Origin: Chloracidobacterium sp. CP2_5A
Lineage (GTDB): Bacteria > Acidobacteriota > Blastocatellia > Chloracidobacteriales > Chloracidobacteriaceae
Assembly: GCA_002254845.1 (NCBI GenBank)
Contig: NKPT01000004.1
Span: 62,001-126,000 of the forward strand
Direction of reading: 5' to 3'
Length of the DNA stretch: 64,000 bases
Under the pieces are notes generated by a model, which had not been told where the DNA came from, searched no databases, and was given only the letters and a program-made list of their open reading frames with translations. Position 1 is the stretch's first letter. Every line of letters starts with the position of its first letter. Position numbers and translations under genes: made by a program. Below, in pieces: positions 36,158 through 44,147 of the stretch.

Positions 36158-37327
36158 ATGGTGGCTTACGCTCGGCATTGGCTTTGGCGGCTCGCTCTGG
36201 CGAGCTTGGCGGCGGTGGCCGTCGCCTGCGAGCGCAAAGGGCAAACCGCCGTCGGCGACGGCCTCCCGCCGGTGATTAAGATCGGCGTCTACATGCCGAT
36301 GACTGGCGACACGGCGACGTTCGGAACTTCCTCGATGGGCGGCATTCGTCTGGCGACGGAAGAGCGCAACGCCGCCGGCGGGATTCGCGGCTCGCGCATC
36401 GAGCTCATTCTCGAAGACGACCGCGGCCAGCCGGAAGAAGCGAAAACCGTCGTGACGCGCCTCGTGACGCGCGACAAGGTCATCGCCGTGCTGGGCGAGG
36501 TCGGCTCGGCGCGCAGCATCGTGGCCGCCGCCGTCTGCCAGCAGAAGGGCGTGCCGATGCTGACGCCCTCCTCGACGAACGAAAAAGTCACGCGCAAGGG
36601 CGATTACATTTTCCGCGTTTGCTTTATTGACCCGTTCCAGGGCGAGGCGGCCGCGAAGTTCGCCGCGAACGTCCTCAAGCTGACGCGGGCCGCGATCATC
36701 ACCGACGTGAAAAACGACTACAGCGTCGGGCTGACCAAGGCGTTTCGGGAAAGCTTCGCCCGGCTCGGCGGAACGATTGTTATCGAGAAGAACTATCAGG
36801 CCGGCGACGCGAGCTTCAACGCGCAACTGACAAGCATTCGGGAAGCGGGCGTGGACTTTGTGTATGCGCCAGGCTATTACGGCGACGTGGGGCAAATCAT
36901 CAAGCAAGCGCGGGAGCTGGGGCTGCGGGTGCCGTTTATCGGCGGCGACGGCTGGGACTCGCCCGACCTGTGGCGCGGCGGCAAGGAAGCCCTCAACGGC
37001 TGCTTCATCACGAATCACTATTCCGTGGACAACCCCGACCCGCGCGTGCAGGCCTTCATCGCCGCGTATCGCGCCCGCAACGGCGATACGCCGGACGCCT
37101 TGGCGGCGCTCGCTTACGACGGCGCGCGAGCGCTCTATGACGCCATTGAGCGCGCCAACAGCGCCGACGGGGCGCGCATCCGCGACGCGCTCGCCGCGAC
37201 CCGCGACTTCCCCGGCGTCACCGGGACGATTACCCTTGACGCCAACCGCAACGCCGTCAAGCCGGCGGTCATTTTGGAACTCCAAGACGGAGCGTATCGC
37301 TATCGCTCGACCATCGCGCCATCCTGA
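36158..37327 (+). CDS. Branched-chain amino-acid-type ABC transporter substrate-binding protein
   Basis: This 389-residue periplasmic binding protein is of the LivK/AmiC fold. The N-terminus is a lipoprotein-like signal ending LAAVAVAC with Cys about residue 24. The mature part has IKIGVYMPMTGDTATFG, GGIRLATEERNAAGGI, ELILEDDRGQPEEAKTVV, LTPSSTNEKVTR and FRVCFIDPFQGEAAAKF, then DFVYAPGYYGDVGQIIKQAR in the second lobe. By family it delivers amino acids or related small molecules to a permease. No livHMGF genes are nearby, so it is an orphan. The start is ATG at 36158, overlapping TAA of a doubtful frame; the ribosome binding site is weak. Confidence 0.88.
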   Translation: MVAYARHWLWRLALASLAAVAVACERKGQTAVGDGLPPVIKIGVYMPMTGDTATFGTSSMGGIRLATEERNAAGGIRGSRIELILEDDRGQPEEAKTVVTRLVTRDKVIAVLGEVGSARSIVAAAVCQQKGVPMLTPSSTNEKVTRKGDYIFRVCFIDPFQGEAAAKFAANVLKLTRAAIITDVKNDYSVGLTKAFRESFARLGGTIVIEKNYQAGDASFNAQLTSIREAGVDFVYAPGYYGDVGQIIKQARELGLRVPFIGGDGWDSPDLWRGGKEALNGCFITNHYSVDNPDPRVQAFIAAYRARNGDTPDALAALAYDGARALYDAIERANSADGARIRDALAATRDFPGVTGTITLDANRNAVKPAVILELQDGAYRYRSTIAPS

Positions 37328-37400
37328 CGCCGCCTTGACATCGCGCCGCCCTAACGCGCCCGGCTCAGCGACGGCTACGCTGAGCTCGCCGATGCCGGCC

Positions 37401-37430
37401 AAGGAAGCTCAGCCTAAGGAAGCTCAGACC
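37401..37430 (+). repeat. 15-bp tandem duplication carrying two copies of a ribosome binding site
   Basis: AAGGAAGCTCAGCCT (37401-37415) and AAGGAAGCTCAGACC (37416-37430) lie directly before the ATG at 37432. The AAGGA of the second copy is about 11 bases from the start. Confidence 0.85.
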
Positions 37431-37431
37431 T

Positions 37432-38961
37432 ATGAAGAAACGTGACGTCTCCCGCCGCGCCTTTTTGACGACCACGACGGCAATGGTCGCGGCGGGCGCG
37501 GCCGCCGCCCAAGCCAAGCCCGAAACGCCCGCGCGCCGGCGCGCCAAGTCGCCGGAGACGCCGGGCGGCAAGCCGTTCCCGGCGGGCTTTTACTGGGGCG
37601 CCGCCACGGCTGCGTATCAGATTGAAGGCGCGATAGACGCCGACGGCAAGGGCCCGTCGGTCTGGGATATGTTCGTCCGCAAGCCCAACGCCATTTGGCG
37701 CGGGCATACGGGCGAGGTGGCCTGCGACCATTACCGGCGCTACAAGGAGGATGTCGCCCTGATGAAAACATTGGGGTTGAAAGCCTATCGCTTCAGCGTC
37801 GCCTGGCCGCGCGTGATGCCGGAGGGCGTTGGAGCCGTCAACGCCAAGGGGCTGGATTTTTACGACCGGCTAGTTGACGAGCTGCTCGCCGCCGGAATCG
37901 CGCCGTTTTGCACTCTCTATCACTGGGACCTGCCGCTGGCCCTGCACCAGCGCGGCGGCTGGACGCAGCGCGACAGCGCCGACTGGCTCGCTGAATACGC
38001 GACTGTCGTGGCGCGCAGGCTTGGCGACCGCGTCAAGCACTGGATGACGCTCAACGAGCCGCAGGTTTTCATCACGCTGGGCTATCAGGTCGGACGCCAC
38101 GCGCCTGGCCTCATCCTGCCGATCAAGGACGTGCTGCAAGCTGGTCATCACGCCTTGCTCGCGCATGGCAAGGGCGTTCAGGCGTTGCGCGCCGCCGTCC
38201 GGGACGCGCACATCGGCTTCGCTCCAGCCACCCCCATCGCCTATCCCGCGACTGAGCGACCGGAGGATGTCGCCGCCGCGCGCGCCTTTAACTTTGGCAT
38301 TCAGGGCTATGGCTTTTTGTTCAACGCCTCGGTCGGGCTGCCGCTCAAGAACCCGTTCAACAACGCCTGGTGGATGGATCCAGTGTTCCTTGGCGAGTAT
38401 CCGGCCGAGGGGCTGGCGCTTTACAAGGAAGATGCGCCTAAAATTGAAGCCGATGACATGAAGGTTATCTCGACCCCGGTGGACTTCTGCGGCGTCAACA
38501 TTTACTTCGGGTTCAAGATCGAGTCGGACAGGCGCGGCGGACCCAAGGTCGTCATTCCGACGCCAGCGACGCCGCTGACCGCCTTCGACTGGCCGGTCAC
38601 GCCGGAAGCGCTGCGCTGGGGCCCGAAGTTTTTTCACGAGCGTTACAAGCAGCCGATATACATCACGGAAAACGGCCTCGCCCTACGCGACTGGGTGGCT
38701 CTCGATGGCAAGGTTCATGACCCGCAGCGGATTGACTTCACGACGCGCTACTTGCGCGAGCTGCGCCGCGCCGTGGAGGACGGCGTGCCGGCGCGAGGCT
38801 ACTTCCATTGGTCTATTATGGACAACTTCGAGTGGGCGGAAGGGTATAAGCAGCGCTTTGGGCTAGTGTATGTCGACTATGACACGCAGGCGCGCACGCC
38901 CAAGGCGTCGGCCGAATGGTATGCTCAGGTTATCGCCAGCAACGGCGCGACGCTGGGATAG
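37432..38961 (+). CDS. Tat-exported family 1 beta-glucosidase
   Basis: The protein has 509 residues. The N-terminus has the twin-arginine motif SRRAFLTTT followed by an Ala-rich hydrophobic run and AAAAQA, so it should be exported folded through the Tat system. The body is a GH1 barrel: FYWGAATAAYQIEGA, YRFSVAWPRVMP, the acid/base Glu in TLNEPQVF (about residue 208), WMDPVFLGEYP, the nucleophile Glu in YITENGLAL (about residue 411) and HWSIMDNFEWAEGYKQRFG. GH1 enzymes release terminal glucose or related sugars. tatA and tatC genes lie about 23 kb away in this window. A ribosome binding site is doubled before the start. Confidence 0.93.
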   Translation: MKKRDVSRRAFLTTTTAMVAAGAAAAQAKPETPARRRAKSPETPGGKPFPAGFYWGAATAAYQIEGAIDADGKGPSVWDMFVRKPNAIWRGHTGEVACDHYRRYKEDVALMKTLGLKAYRFSVAWPRVMPEGVGAVNAKGLDFYDRLVDELLAAGIAPFCTLYHWDLPLALHQRGGWTQRDSADWLAEYATVVARRLGDRVKHWMTLNEPQVFITLGYQVGRHAPGLILPIKDVLQAGHHALLAHGKGVQALRAAVRDAHIGFAPATPIAYPATERPEDVAAARAFNFGIQGYGFLFNASVGLPLKNPFNNAWWMDPVFLGEYPAEGLALYKEDAPKIEADDMKVISTPVDFCGVNIYFGFKIESDRRGGPKVVIPTPATPLTAFDWPVTPEALRWGPKFFHERYKQPIYITENGLALRDWVALDGKVHDPQRIDFTTRYLRELRRAVEDGVPARGYFHWSIMDNFEWAEGYKQRFGLVYVDYDTQARTPKASAEWYAQVIASNGATLG

Positions 38962-39008
38962 CGTCAGGCGCCGGGATAGCGTCAGGCGCCGGGATAGCGT
39001 CAGGCGCT
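38955..39008 (+). repeat. Three tandem copies of an 18-bp unit, each containing the stop codon
   Basis: GGGATAGCGTCAGGCGCC at 38955-38972 and 38973-38990 and a one-base variant at 38991-39008. The first TAG (38959-38961) is the glycosidase stop; because 18 is a multiple of three, the next two TAGs are in the same frame. Confidence 0.9.
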
Positions 39009-39037
39009 GGGAGGCGCGTCGCCATAGCCGCTTCCGT

Positions 39038-39067
39038 TTGCCACGGCGCGTGGTTGCGCCCTATACT
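39038..39067 (+). promoter_or_regulatory. Probable promoter of the large kinase gene
   Basis: TTGCCA and TATACT (five of six consensus bases) lie 18 bases apart, ending 148 bases before the ATG at 39216. It is one of the better promoter-like sequences in the window. Confidence 0.5.
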
Positions 39068-39215
39068 GTAAGCCCTTCCTCAAGTTGTTTTGACTCGACG
39101 GCGCGCCTATGGCTTGGCGGCGCGCCGCGGCAAGCCTCGAAGCCAAGTCAGGGACGCGCAGCTCACAGACGGTCGCTTTAGGGCGCCTAAGTCGGCGCGC
39201 TCAAACCACGCCCTT

Positions 39216-42200
39216 ATGAAGTCTTGTCCGAAGTGCGGCGCGACCTATCCCGACGAATACAACGTCTGTCCCCAGGACGGCGCCCCTCTAGCCTCCGACA
39301 AGCCGTCGGCGGTGGCGCGCGTGGTGGATGGGAAGTACCAAATCGTCCGCATGGTGGGCCGCGGCGGGATGGGAGCGGTTTACGAGGCGATCCACTCGAC
39401 GATGCAGCGGCGGGTCGCGCTCAAGATTCTCAACGCCGACTTGGTCTCCAACCCAGCCGCCCTCGAGCGATTTCGCCGCGAGGCGCTGCTTTCTGGCCGT
39501 CTCAAGCACCCGAACGCCATCACCATTTACGATTATGGGATGAGCGCCATCGGCGAGGCCTACATCGTCATGGAGTTTCTTGAGGGCCACAGCCTGGGGC
39601 AGGAGCTTCAGCAAGCCAAGACGCTGTCGCCGCTGCGGGTGGTATCCGTGCTGGCCCCAGTGTGCGACGCGGTGCATGCCGCCCATGCCGAAGGCATCAT
39701 TCACCGCGACTTGAAGCCGGCCAATATCATGCTGGAGAAGCTTCGGACGGGCGAAACCGTCAAGGTGCTCGATTTTGGCATCGCTAAGCTGGCGATGAAC
39801 AACCCTAGCCTGATGAACCTGACCGGCACGGGGATCATTGGCACGCCGCAGTACATGTCGCCGGAGCAATGCCAAGCGCACCGCATCGACGGGCGGTCGG
39901 ACGTCTATAGCATTGGCGTCATCGCGTACGAGATGCTAACCGGCAAGCTGCCCTTTGACGAGCCGACGCCGCTGGCGACGGTCATCGCTCAGGTCAAGCA
40001 AAAAGCCAAGCCTTTGCGCGAGCTGCGGCCAGACATTCCGCCGGCCCTCGAGGCGGTCGTCATGCGGGCGCTGGAAAAATCCCCGGCCAATCGGCATCAG
40101 ACCGCCGAGGAGCTAGGCGAGGCGCTGCGCGCCGTTCAGCGTCAACTGTTGGGCAACGCGACGGCGAAGCCGTCACAAGGGGTTGTGGCGTCGCCGCTGG
40201 AGCCGGCGCTTGCTCAAGGCCCCTTTACGCGAGTCGTGCCGGGCGAGCCGGCGGCAGATCCCTCCGCGCCGGCGCCCAATCCCAGCTCGGTTCGCTTGCC
40301 GGCAGGGATAAGCGGCGGCGAGTTCATCGGGCGCACGCCGGAGCTAGGCGTGCTCATTGCCGCCTGGCAGTCGGTGACGACGCGCCGCGGTCGGCCAGTC
40401 GTCATTTTCGGGGAAGCCGGCATTGGCAAGACCCGACTCGTCGAGCAGTTCTTGATTCGGCTGGAGGATATCGGCGAGGGACAGCCCCTGCTGCTGCGCC
40501 TGCGCTGCCCCGATCCGGCGCGCGCCATTCCCGGACAACTCCCCTTGGCCGATTTGAGGGCGGCGGCGATGGCCCATTTCAACCCGGAGCTGCGCGCCGT
40601 TCGTTCGCTTTCGCCGGCCGACGAGGCGTTTCTCGACGGCACGTTTTTCGCCAACCTGCGCGACGAGGCTTACGCCACGCAGCTCGCATTGCGACTAGCG
40701 GCAGACCGGGGCGCGTTTTTCGATGACCTGACGCGCCTGTGCCAATTGCTGGCGCGCGAGCGCGGGGCAGTGCTTTTTCTCGACGACAGCCATAACGCCG
40801 ACCCGCTGTTGCTGGACTTCATCAGTCACCTCCTGCGGCAGACGCGCAGCGATCGGCTGTTGCTCATTGTGGCTAGCCGGCCCTTCGCCAGCCTGCTCGA
40901 TGGAACGCCCCCGCTGCGAAGCTGGCTGCAATCGCTCGATGAGGCCGGCGGCTATGACCAAGTCAAGCTGCCTGCGCTGTCAAGCAGCGAAATCCGGCTG
41001 ATGGTCGAGGGGCTGCTGGGCGCGCAGGTTCGCTTGCCGGTGAGCGTGGCGCTGATGCTGACGGAAGAAACGAAGGGCAACCCCTACTACATCTGCGAAG
41101 TGGTCAACGCCATGATTGCCAGCGGGCAAATTTCGCACGGCGAGGAAAGCGGGTGGGTGTGCCAGGATGTGGATGAATTTGACCTCCCGGAATCCATTAT
41201 CGCCTTAGTCAAGCCGCTGCTTGCGCGCCTGGAAGACGCGACGGCGGATGTCTTGGCGCATGCGGCGGTGATTGGCGAGGAGTTCACCTTTGACTTGCTC
41301 CAGTTTTTGACGGAGTCAACTGAAGAGGACTTGCTGCGGCAAGTCGAGAGCGCGCTCAAGCTGGGCTTCATCCGCGAGATGGCGGGTTGGCGGGACGACC
41401 GCTACAGCTTTGTCAACCCGATGCTGCATCGGGTGCTCTATCGGCGCATCACGCGGCGGCGGCGAAAGCGGCTGCACGCGCGCATCGCCGAGCGATTGGA
41501 ACAGCAGATCGCTTCGCCGCGCGCTTCGTCCGCCGGGCTGGGGCGGCAGGACTTCACGGCCGGCGACCTGGCCTATCACTACTTCCGCGCTGAAGAGTGG
41601 CGCAAAGCGGTTGAGTACGCGCTCGAAGCCGGCTATGCCCGCTGGGGGGCCTATGCCTTCGCCGACGCCGGCAAGTTTTTCGGCTGGGTGGCGCAGGCGC
41701 TCAAGCGGCTTCAAAACGAAGCCGCCGCGCAGCCGCTCAGCCCTGACGAGGAGGCGCGCTACCGCCTCACCTATGGCAATTTGCTTATTGAGTGCGCGCA
41801 ACCCGACGACGCCCGAAATGAGCTAGAGCGCGCCTTGACCCTGTGTCAGGAACACAACTTATCTTGGCTGGGACGGACCCAAGTTGGCCTGGCGCGACTC
41901 TGCAACCTCGTCGGCGACGCCGACGGCGCGCTCGATTTGACGACGGCCGCGCTGCCGGCTTTGCGCGCCCGCGACGATGCGGCCGGGCTATGCCTGGCCC
42001 TGCTGGCGGTGGCGGCGGCGCAGGTTGAGCGCGGGCGTCCGACGGCAGCGCTGCAGGCCGTGGATGAGGCGCTTTACATTGCGGAGCGCTCCGGCGACCG
42101 GAATGGGCAAATGGCGGCGCGGCTGTGCAACGCCGTCGTCAACGCCCGGCGGGGGAAGTTTGCCGAAGCCCTGTCGGATGCCCGGCAATCGCTGGCGATG

Positions 42201-44126
42201 GCCCGCAACCAGGGCAATGTTTTCGAGGAGCGGCGGGCGCTGGAGCTGCTGGGCGAAGTTCATCTGCAACTCGTTCATTTGGACGAAGCGCAGGAGTGCT
42301 ACGCTGGCGCGCTGCGCATCGCTTACGCGCTGGGTCATCGCTACAGCGAGGCGGTAGCGCTCAACGGGCTAGGGGAAGTCTTTATGCGACGCGGCAACGA
42401 CGCCGAGGCGATGGAATACGTCCAACAGGCCGTGGATATCGCCCGTGACATCGGCCACGGCGCCGCGGAAGCGCGCTACCTGCTCAACGTTGGACAGATT
42501 CGGCGGCGGCGCAAGGATGTCAAATCCGCGCTCAGCACGCTCCAGGCGGCGCTTTTGCTGGCCGAAACGGCCGAAGCGCCGCAGATCGAGGCCGAGATTT
42601 TGGCCGAGATTGGCGATACGCAGCGCGCCGAAGGCGATGCGGCGGCGGCGGAGTCGTGCTACATCCGCGCGCGGGAGCTAGCGCGCGAGGCGGAATCGCC
42701 GCGCGCGCGCTGGGTTGCCTCTTATGGGCTGGCCGAGTGCCTCGCTCAGCGCCAGGATCTCGCCAACGCGCAGGCGGCGCTTGAGGAAGCGTTGGCGGTG
42801 ATTACCGCGCTTCAGGCCGATCTCCCGGACGACACCGTAGCCGCCGCCTTCCTCGAGGACAAGCGGCCGGTTTTTGATCTCAAGGTGCGACTTGACCGCG
42901 CCGTTGCCGGCTTAGGCGCGGCGCGGCGCGGCGCGCCTAAAGCCGCCGAGGAAGCCGCGCCGCCGAGCGCCAAGGCTTCCGAAAGCCCTAAGGCTGCGGC
43001 CGTTGAATCCGCCGTTGAATCCGCGCCCGCTCCCCGTCAGCCAAACCCAACCAAGCTCCAGACCTCCCCGCCGCCCAGCTTCTCGCTCTCGGCCTCGGCT
43101 GAAATGCCGAGCGACATTGACGCGCTGCGCGCGTCCTCCGCGCCGCCGCCCCGGCAAGGCGGCGAAGTCAGCGAGTTCTCGCTTGAAGAGCTGCTCAACG
43201 ACGTGGCGGTCTTTGCTGAAAACCTAGGCATGGGGGAGCTTTTCAACAGCGGTCGCCTTGCGGACGCGATTGCTCCAGTTGAAGACCGCAGCAGCGCGCC
43301 CAGCGTTCCGCGCCGCGACGCGCGCCCGACGCAACCCTATTCTCTCCAGAGCGTGCTGCACAGCATTGTGTCGCTGGAATCCACGTGGCGCGAAATGCTG
43401 CAAACCGCGCGAGCGACCGGCGACCGCGACATCGAGCGCAAGGGGCTGATGCTCATGGCGTCGGCTTTTCACAGCCAGGGGCAGGTTGCGCGGGCGCGGG
43501 ATTGTTACCAGCGGGCCGTCCAGATTATGCGCGAGGTCAACGACCGCGCAAGCGAGGGGGCCATGCTCAACAACATCGGCGACACCTTTCGGCAGGAAGG
43601 ACGCTACGCCGACGCGCTGGCCTACTACCGGCTGGCCATTCGGAGCGCGCGCGAAAACAAAAACCAGCGCGTGCTGGAAATGGCGCTGGTCAACGCGGCG
43701 CAGATGTACACGCGCACCGGCAACCTCCGCGAAGCCGTGCAAATGCTAGATGAGGCGCAGTCGCTCAATCGAGTGACCAGCGACCCACAGGTGCGAGCGG
43801 AAATGCTTCAGACGCTGGGCGAAGTGCATCTCATTCGCAAGGAATTGACGCTTGCCCTTGACTGCAGCGTCGCGTCCGCGGCCGCCGCGCGAGCGCTAGG
43901 CGATACCGATGTCGAGTGGCGGGCCCAGTGGGTCATCGCTCGTTGCCAGTGGGCGCGCGGCGACCGGACGGAAGCCATTCGGGCCGCCGACGCCACCTTG
44001 CGCGCGCTTGACCGACTCTTGGAAGAAACTAACCCTCACGATCAAAAGCGACTATCGCGCGAGCGCGGCGATATCAGCGCGGTCGTGGATGAGTGGCGGC
44101 GCATCACCGATGACTTCCTGGCCTAG
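39216..44126 (+). CDS. Giant Ser/Thr protein kinase with AAA/STAND-type ATPase and TPR repeats
   Basis: The protein has 1636 residues from ATG 39216; the longer frame is unconserved. It opens with a zinc ribbon (CPKCG ... CPQDG). A Hanks kinase follows (about 33-300): VGRGGMGAVYEA, VALKIL, IIHRDLKPANIM and DFGIAKLA, GTPQYMSPEQ. A P-loop ATPase starts near residue 370 (GRTPELGVLI, then GEAGIGKTRLVEQF about 402, LFLDDSHNADPLLLDF), as in PknK/MalT-type regulators. From about 800 on it is mostly TPR, split by a low-complexity linker near 1240-1320. It is likely a cytoplasmic signalling hub. The STT3-like gene follows after 21 bases. Confidence 0.9.
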   Translation: MKSCPKCGATYPDEYNVCPQDGAPLASDKPSAVARVVDGKYQIVRMVGRGGMGAVYEAIHSTMQRRVALKILNADLVSNPAALERFRREALLSGRLKHPNAITIYDYGMSAIGEAYIVMEFLEGHSLGQELQQAKTLSPLRVVSVLAPVCDAVHAAHAEGIIHRDLKPANIMLEKLRTGETVKVLDFGIAKLAMNNPSLMNLTGTGIIGTPQYMSPEQCQAHRIDGRSDVYSIGVIAYEMLTGKLPFDEPTPLATVIAQVKQKAKPLRELRPDIPPALEAVVMRALEKSPANRHQTAEELGEALRAVQRQLLGNATAKPSQGVVASPLEPALAQGPFTRVVPGEPAADPSAPAPNPSSVRLPAGISGGEFIGRTPELGVLIAAWQSVTTRRGRPVVIFGEAGIGKTRLVEQFLIRLEDIGEGQPLLLRLRCPDPARAIPGQLPLADLRAAAMAHFNPELRAVRSLSPADEAFLDGTFFANLRDEAYATQLALRLAADRGAFFDDLTRLCQLLARERGAVLFLDDSHNADPLLLDFISHLLRQTRSDRLLLIVASRPFASLLDGTPPLRSWLQSLDEAGGYDQVKLPALSSSEIRLMVEGLLGAQVRLPVSVALMLTEETKGNPYYICEVVNAMIASGQISHGEESGWVCQDVDEFDLPESIIALVKPLLARLEDATADVLAHAAVIGEEFTFDLLQFLTESTEEDLLRQVESALKLGFIREMAGWRDDRYSFVNPMLHRVLYRRITRRRRKRLHARIAERLEQQIASPRASSAGLGRQDFTAGDLAYHYFRAEEWRKAVEYALEAGYARWGAYAFADAGKFFGWVAQALKRLQNEAAAQPLSPDEEARYRLTYGNLLIECAQPDDARNELERALTLCQEHNLSWLGRTQVGLARLCNLVGDADGALDLTTAALPALRARDDAAGLCLALLAVAAAQVERGRPTAALQAVDEALYIAERSGDRNGQMAARLCNAVVNARRGKFAEALSDARQSLAMARNQGNVFEERRALELLGEVHLQLVHLDEAQECYAGALRIAYALGHRYSEAVALNGLGEVFMRRGNDAEAMEYVQQAVDIARDIGHGAAEARYLLNVGQIRRRRKDVKSALSTLQAALLLAETAEAPQIEAEILAEIGDTQRAEGDAAAAESCYIRARELAREAESPRARWVASYGLAECLAQRQDLANAQAALEEALAVITALQADLPDDTVAAAFLEDKRPVFDLKVRLDRAVAGLGAARRGAPKAAEEAAPPSAKASESPKAAAVESAVESAPAPRQPNPTKLQTSPPPSFSLSASAEMPSDIDALRASSAPPPRQGGEVSEFSLEELLNDVAVFAENLGMGELFNSGRLADAIAPVEDRSSAPSVPRRDARPTQPYSLQSVLHSIVSLESTWREMLQTARATGDRDIERKGLMLMASAFHSQGQVARARDCYQRAVQIMREVNDRASEGAMLNNIGDTFRQEGRYADALAYYRLAIRSARENKNQRVLEMALVNAAQMYTRTGNLREAVQMLDEAQSLNRVTSDPQVRAEMLQTLGEVHLIRKELTLALDCSVASAAAARALGDTDVEWRAQWVIARCQWARGDRTEAIRAADATLRALDRLLEETNPHDQKRLSRERGDISAVVDEWRRITDDFLA
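42999..43022 (+). repeat. 12-bp in-frame tandem duplication in the kinase gene
   Basis: GCCGTTGAATCC occurs twice (42999-43010, 43011-43022) in the low-complexity linker and gives the peptide repeat ESAVESA. Confidence 0.75.
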
Positions 44127-44147
44127 CGGGCGGCGGGGGCAACGCGC

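Noticed and set aside
35913-36158. 81-residue gene between rph and the binding protein
   Set aside because: It has a TTG start without a ribosome binding site, its 3' part is made of tandem duplications, and no family similarity is seen.
36146-37402. 418-residue open frame on the minus strand
   Set aside because: Antisense to the LivK-type binding protein, which has clear signal and domain motifs.
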